In this document: one piece after another, positions 60,401 through 64,000 of the stretch
Layout of the letters: each line of letters begins with the position of its first letter
How positions within the stretch are numbered: the stretch's first letter is position 1
Assembly (NCBI GenBank): GCA_938027685.1
Contig: CALJAM010000029.1
Location: 1-64,000, forward strand
Direction: 5' to 3'
DNA length: 64,000 bases
DNA from: an uncultured Bryobacteraceae bacterium
GTDB lineage: Bacteria > Acidobacteriota > Terriglobia > Bryobacterales > Bryobacteraceae
Position numbers and translations under genes: made by a program
Notes under the pieces: model-generated
What the model was told of the DNA's origin: nothing
What the model saw: the letters and a program-made list of their open reading frames with translations, nothing else
The model's database searches: none

Positions 60401-61116
60401 TCACTTTGCAGGCCGATCCCATCGGCAAGAACAAATACAACGCCCTGCAAACGAAATTCGAAAAACGCCTGACCGGAGGCTGGTGGGTCAACACCCACTA
60501 CGAGTGGTCCCACACCATGAGCAAGGATTGGATGGCGAACGAATTCGATCCGGCCCCGCTCTGGCGCGAGAGCGACAACTCGCGACCCCACCGGTGGGTC
60601 ACCACCTGGATTTACGAGCTGCCGTTCGGGGCCGGCAAGCCGATGCTAAACCGCCGCGGTTTTTGGAACGGCCTGCTGGGGGGCTGGCAGATCGGCGGCG
60701 TACTTCAGGTGCAGTCGGGCGAGTGCATCGACTTCGGCAACGTTTTCTACTACGGGAACAACTACCGGGACATCGTCCTGCCGGCCAGCCAGCGGACGAA
60801 GGACCGCTGGTTCAATACCGACAATTTCGAGCGGGATCCCACCCGCACCCCCACCAGCTACCACAGGCGGGTTTTCCCCAATCGGCTGAACTGGCTCCGA
60901 ACCCAGCGGTTGACGCAGCTCGACGCCAACGTGCAGAAGACCTTCGCGGTTTACGAGCGGCTTCGGGCCCAGTTCCGGGTGGATCTGCTCAACGCGCCCA
61001 ACCACCAGGTGATGTCCAATCCGAACGTCGATCCAACCAGTGCCTCGTTCGGCCGGATTACGGGCTACGTGAACACGCCGCGCTACATTCAGTTCCAGCT
61101 GCGCTTGGCCTTCTGA
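57451..61116 (+). CDS. TonB-dependent receptor (carboxypeptidase-regulatory-like/plug/barrel)
   Basis: A 1221-residue outer-membrane receptor. The signal peptide runs to about residue 32 (ILAWLLLTSPPVPAQ); an in-frame ATG 15 bp downstream is an equally good start. The regulatory-like domain is at about 33-115 (ILGIVKDPSGAVVPGVAITL, LPGPYEI-type strand, GFKRFVRRG). The plug-like region (AVMELPVLGNNVMLLAGLAE, VGHTTGAYISIQSKSGTNVY) leads into a long barrel ending in FQLRLAF. It lacks the usual LPLNGR form of the plug motif, having LPVLGNN instead. No enzyme gene follows; the next gene is a fourth receptor 236 bp downstream. The substrate is unknown. Confidence 0.9.
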   Translation: MRVGPMRWKAPSSVFISILAWLLLTSPPVPAQETRGTILGIVKDPSGAVVPGVAITLLQLETNTAIRTQTNAAGLFEVPLLMPGPYEITAEAAGFKRFVRRGLTLTVGARLNIEIQLELGQAAETVTVTAEEPVLETTSATLGQTFDNKAVMELPVLGNNVMLLAGLAEGMQRTGGYNYLGLHSTIGASSYSTAGGVGGNEWALDGTPNTGHSRRAAYLPYTDAVAEFRVEATSFDASVGHTTGAYISIQSKSGTNVYHGTLTESHWQQRWNATPSNDNAAYWGRIRDAEARGDYALAEQLRREPRQPSGRSNNYAASVGGPVRIPRVYDGKDKLFFYFIFNGFKDAKTEEPGNKLFSVPTAEERKGDFSRLLRVNASKYQIYDPLTTRLNPATGIYERDPIPGNIIPASRQLNPMYKFYEKLYPLPNNPPQTDIEGRNNYFNGRIPFNWDYKAFQHRTDYVPTEKNRFFVRWSYNKFVEDRNDWTYDTARWLHSNALHRINKNAGFDYVRTFTPSTILNVAVSYNRYYDSGLNKEQLKYKPSDVGLPRYLDEKAGDNHILPRVDFSDYRDVSGTVPRLNPVSVGAAKADLMKYAGKHSLKMGWDGRMYYRTTGSPGYSSGYFEFRNNLFRKTSATTGVGNLGIEWAAFMLGIPNAMSVDTNDSSYITTPYQGIFVQDNYRVTTKLTLNLGVRVEYEGSIRERFNRGLRDFDPTKEVAIARAADEAYARAPLAERPASDFVIRGGVNYLGLGVPRTRTNPTWRAMPRFGFAYAATSRLVLRGGYGIYYDTLNVSHTTIDQSGYSRSTSTIMTTTQGVTWNWGYFTRDNPPVTDPFPVREDGTRFNVPLGNALGVNSFLGRSFSFLNPNYQPAEQHRWRLEIQRQIGPNSVFSLAYSGSWVGNLGVDRSLRPLPEKYWAGGLVRNNAVAQDMTRQVTNPFYIANFADLQQSQPLLYQQMTTLSFFTSRTIQKQQLLRPFPHMTGLTLQADPIGKNKYNALQTKFEKRLTGGWWVNTHYEWSHTMSKDWMANEFDPAPLWRESDNSRPHRWVTTWIYELPFGAGKPMLNRRGFWNGLLGGWQIGGVLQVQSGECIDFGNVFYYGNNYRDIVLPASQRTKDRWFNTDNFERDPTRTPTSYHRRVFPNRLNWLRTQRLTQLDANVQKTFAVYERLRAQFRVDLLNAPNHQVMSNPNVDPTSASFGRITGYVNTPRYIQFQLRLAF

Positions 61117-61192
61117 GGCGGCGCGGGGACGGGAGAGACCAGGCAGCGGCCCCGCGTGCCGGAAGCGTCTAACATATTGAAAAACCGGAATT

Positions 61193-61211
61193 TTAGATTC
61201 TTCTTAGATTC
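61193..61211. repeat. 8-bp direct repeat in an AT-rich leader
   Basis: TTAGATTC occurs at 61193-61200 and again at 61204-61211, an 11-bp period, within the AT-rich part of the 236-bp gap between two receptor genes. The spacing of about one helical turn is compatible with tandem protein binding, but no regulator is suggested by the neighbours. Confidence 0.35.
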
Positions 61212-61352
61212 ATTTTAAGGCCGCCTTCTTGGGCTGCCCGCCGCACGTATCCGACACTCGTGTTGGGCGGGCAGGACCCGGTGGCGGCGGACCACAACGC
61301 CGCAGCGCACTGCCCGAGCCCAGTCTCGTACTGCTCCAGGAGGTCTTTACGA

Positions 61353-64000
61353 ATGTCTTACTTCAAGCTTCCGCGTCGGGCTTTGGGGGCGGTGAGCACG
61401 TTTTTCCTACTGACGGCGCCGCTGGCAGCTCAGGAGGCCCGTGGCACCATCGTCGGACGCATCATGGATCCCTCGGGTGCGGCCATCCCGGGGGCCACCG
61501 TGGAAGTGACCCACAAGGCCATGGGGACTAAGTTATCGGTCACCACCAATGAGGTGGGCTTCTATCAGGCTCCTTATCTGATCCCCGGCTTATATCAGGT
61601 CACCGTCCAGGCTGCCGGCTTCAAGACTGCCATCCGCGACAACATCGAGGTGCGGGTCAACGACCGCCTCGAAGTCAACCTCACGCTGGAAGTCGGCGCG
61701 CAGGTCGAAAGCGTGACGGTGGTGGGCGAGACCCCGTTGCTGGACACCGCTTCGGCTTCGTTGGGCCGGGTCGTGGACACACGCCGCATTTCGGAGCTGC
61801 CCCTGGCGCACGGCAATCCGTACCATCTGATCGGGCTCGCCGCGGGCGTCACCTTCACCCGTGATCCCCGGCTGGATCGTCCCTTCGAGCCGACCCACAT
61901 CGTGGGCTACACCATCGACGGCACGCGCGCCAACCGCAGCGACGTGACCATGGACGGTGCGCCCAGCACGGCCACCGCCAACCCGGGCGAGGTGATCGCC
62001 TCCTACGTGCCGCCGGCCGACATCATTGCCGAGTTCAAAGTCCAGACAGCGACGTTCGACGCCAGCTTCGGCCAAACCGAAGGCGGCGTCACCAACATCA
62101 GCATCAAGTCCGGGACCAACCAGCTCCACGGCTCCGCATACTACACCAAGATGGCGCCGGGACTGTTTGCCAACGATTTCTTCGCCAACGCCAACCGCAT
62201 CCCGCGGCCCGATTTCACTTACAATCGCTGGGGCGCGCACGGCGGAGGACCGGTCCGGCTGCCCAAGCTTTACGACGGCCGCAACCAGACCTTCTTTATG
62301 TGGGGCTACGAGGGGATCCATGAGGCGAGACCCCGCAACAACGGGACCTTTACCGTTCCCACCGAGCAGATGAAGCAGGGCGACTTCTCCCAGTTGCTGG
62401 CCTTGGGCCCCCAGTATCAAATCTATAACCCCTTCACGCGCCGGGCTATCGGCGCCGGTCGTTACCAGCAGGATCCTTTTCCCGGCAATATCATCCCGCC
62501 TTCGTTGCACAATCCGGTAGCGAAAAAGATTCTCGAGTATTACCCGAAACCGCTTACACCCGGCCGTCCGGACGGCACCAACAATTATGCCGACGCCAGC
62601 TTGAAAGAGCGAGCCAAGTATTATACGCATACCGGGCGCTTCGACCACGTAGTTAGCGAGAGACAGCGCCTGTTCGTGCGCGGCAGCGTCTATCGGCGTG
62701 ACAGCGATTACAACAACTACTTCTATAACATCGCCACCGGTCAGTGGTTTCAATTCCTCGCCCGGGCTGGCGTCTTCGACGACGTCATCACGCTCAGCCC
62801 CACTACGGTGGTGAATTTTCGCTACGGCTACAACCGCTTCATTCGCGTGCAGAAGCCCAATCCGGGCGCGAAGGGCTTCGATTTGACGACTCTCGGTTTT
62901 CCCAAAGCCTACAACGATCTGATCCCCAAAGAAATCCGTACATTCCCGCGCATCGACTTCCCGGGCGGGACCTATCAGGGCACCGGAGCGAGCGGGGAGT
63001 GGCGGCCCAACGACATCCACTCGTTCAACACCACCCTCCAGCGCGCCGCCGGTTCCCACTTCCTCAAGACCGGCATGGAGTTCCGCGCCTACCGGGAGAA
63101 CAACTTCTTCTTCAGCAACGACCAGACGGGCCGTTTCAATTTTGACGCCACTTGGACCCGCGGCCCACTGGACAATTCGCCGACGGCGCCCGGCCAGCTC
63201 GGCCAGTCGGTGGCCTCGTTGCTGCTTGGCTTGCCGTCGCCCACCAACAGCCTAGTGGAGCGCCGCGCCAGCTATGCCGAGCAATCGACTTCCTGGGGCT
63301 TTTTCGTGCATGACGATTGGAAAGTGCACCCCAGGCTGACCCTCAACATCGGCCTGCGGTGGGAGTTCGAAGGTCCGCTGACCGAGCGTTTCAATCGCAG
63401 CGTGCGCGGCTTCGATTTCGTTTATGTCCAGCCCTTCGAGGCCGCCGCGCGGGCCAAATATGCCCTGAACCCGACGCCTGAAATCCCGCCTGAGCAGTTC
63501 TTCCTGCGCGGCGGATTGACCTTCGCAGGCGTGGACGGCCAGCCGCGCGGTCTTTACGAAACCCCCAAGAGGAACCTGATGCCCCGATTCGGCATGGCTT
63601 GGACGGCGGCCAACCGGACCGTCGTGCGCGGCGGCTACGGCATTTTCTACGGCTTCCTCGGCCAGCGCCGGGGCGATGTGATCCAGAGCGGCTTCAGCCG
63701 TACAACGCCCATGATCCCCTCCCGCGACGACGGGCTGACCTTCATCGCCACGTTGTCGAACCCGTTCCCTGACGGGATCCTGGAGCCGCTGGGCGCTGCC
63801 CTGGGCCGCCAGACTTTCGTCGGTCAGAGCATCGCTTTCTTCGATGAGTTTCCCCTGATGCCTTACATGCAGCGCTGGCAACTGGGCGTTCAGCGCGAGT
63901 TGGGCGGCGGCTTCGTGGCCGAGGTCGGCTACGTGGGCAACCGGGGCACGCACATCGAAATCAGCCGCAACGTCAACGTCACCCCGCAGCGCTACCTGAG
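61353..64000 (+). CDS. TonB-dependent receptor, 3' end beyond the window
   Basis: The frame is open from the ATG at 61353 (AGGAGGT 8 bp upstream) to the last base, 882 codons so far. Signal peptide [20 protein letters not shown] is followed by a regulatory-like domain ([40 protein letters not shown]), a plug-like region ([60 protein letters not shown]) and barrel strands including [20 protein letters not shown]. It is most like the receptor just upstream, sharing the PLAHGN/PVLGNN type of plug. The C-terminal strands are missing only because the window ends. Confidence 0.9.
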   Translation, partial: MSYFKLPRRALGAVSTFFLLTAPLAAQEARGTIVGRIMDPSGAAIPGATVEVTHKAMGTKLSVTTNEVGFYQAPYLIPGLYQVTVQAAGFKTAIRDNIEVRVNDRLEVNLTLEVGAQVESVTVVGETPLLDTASASLGRVVDTRRISELPLAHGNPYHLIGLAAGVTFTRDPRLDRPFEPTHIVGYTIDGTRANRSDVTMDGAPSTATANPGEVIASYVPPADIIAEFKVQTATFDASFGQTEGGVTNISIKSGTNQLHGSAYYTKMAPGLFANDFFANANRIPRPDFTYNRWGAHGGGPVRLPKLYDGRNQTFFMWGYEGIHEARPRNNGTFTVPTEQMKQGDFSQLLALGPQYQIYNPFTRRAIGAGRYQQDPFPGNIIPPSLHNPVAKKILEYYPKPLTPGRPDGTNNYADASLKERAKYYTHTGRFDHVVSERQRLFVRGSVYRRDSDYNNYFYNIATGQWFQFLARAGVFDDVITLSPTTVVNFRYGYNRFIRVQKPNPGAKGFDLTTLGFPKAYNDLIPKEIRTFPRIDFPGGTYQGTGASGEWRPNDIHSFNTTLQRAAGSHFLKTGMEFRAYRENNFFFSNDQTGRFNFDATWTRGPLDNSPTAPGQLGQSVASLLLGLPSPTNSLVERRASYAEQSTSWGFFVHDDWKVHPRLTLNIGLRWEFEGPLTERFNRSVRGFDFVYVQPFEAAARAKYALNPTPEIPPEQFFLRGGLTFAGVDGQPRGLYETPKRNLMPRFGMAWTAANRTVVRGGYGIFYGFLGQRRGDVIQSGFSRTTPMIPSRDDGLTFIATLSNPFPDGILEPLGAALGRQTFVGQSIAFFDEFPLMPYMQRWQLGVQRELGGGFVAEVGYVGNRGTHIEISRNVNVTPQRYL

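Noticed and set aside
58453-60591. A 712-codon minus-strand open frame
   Set aside because: It is antisense to the third TonB-dependent receptor, with no start signal and no recognisable domain.

Overview
The window is GC-rich bacterial chromosome and points to an acidobacterium of the Solibacter/Bryobacter kind. Three things suggest this: four large outer-membrane receptors with an N-terminal carboxypeptidase-regulatory-like domain (three complete, one cut by the window edge), a secreted NHL-repeat protein carrying the C-terminal domain typical of Solibacter (TIGR03437 type), and several sulfatases and secreted beta-propeller proteins. One tRNA-Val(GAC) is present. I see no rRNA, CRISPR array, insertion sequence or prophage.

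Layout. 1-1206: eroded coding remnants and a small promoter-linked ORF. 1207-6709: an unknown protein, a Tat-type sulfatase, a DUF362-type membrane protein, the tRNA and a zinc-ribbon protein. 7490-15408: an inositol-monophosphatase-like / GAF / Asp-box beta-propeller operon, a hybrid histidine kinase, a DegT aminotransferase with a Gfo/Idh/MocA dehydrogenase, and an SDR. 15452-19717: a penicillin-acylase-family hydrolase and a second sulfatase. 19817-22723: two adjacent decayed genes. 22941-28255: secreted proteins, including the NHL/TIGR03437 protein. 28883-30073: an isolated protein joining a PD-(D/E)XK nuclease-like domain to an EVE-like domain. 31087-32654: a B12-dependent CarH-type photoreceptor-repressor divergent from a secreted FAS1 protein, with three tandem 11-bp operator repeats over the FAS1 promoter.

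The centrepiece is 32797-51498. A ten-gene minus-strand operon (LacI regulator, three-part sugar ABC importer, IolM-, IolN-, IolO- and IolG-like enzymes, an OPA-type organophosphate transporter, a PfkB kinase) is divergent from a plus-strand operon of two TonB-dependent receptors and a beta-propeller phytase. Near-identical 13-bp operators sit at both divergent promoters. I read this as one phytate / inositol-phosphate utilisation regulon: the phytase strips phosphate outside the inner membrane, the receptors and importers bring in inositol or inositol phosphates, and a Thermotoga-type oxidative route (myo-inositol to 2-keto-inositol, diketo-inositol, 5-keto-gluconate, tagaturonate) degrades the ring.

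51511-64000: a secreted unknown protein, a LarA-like protein, a C_GCAxxG_C_C protein, a Thi4-like enzyme with an unusual active-site residue, a gene-free stretch of about 1.5 kb, and two more TonB-dependent receptors, the last running off the end. Several gene-free, very GC-rich stretches (291-841, 5383-6155, 6710-7489, 28256-28882, 30074-31086, 55971-57450) show no convincing coding signal.
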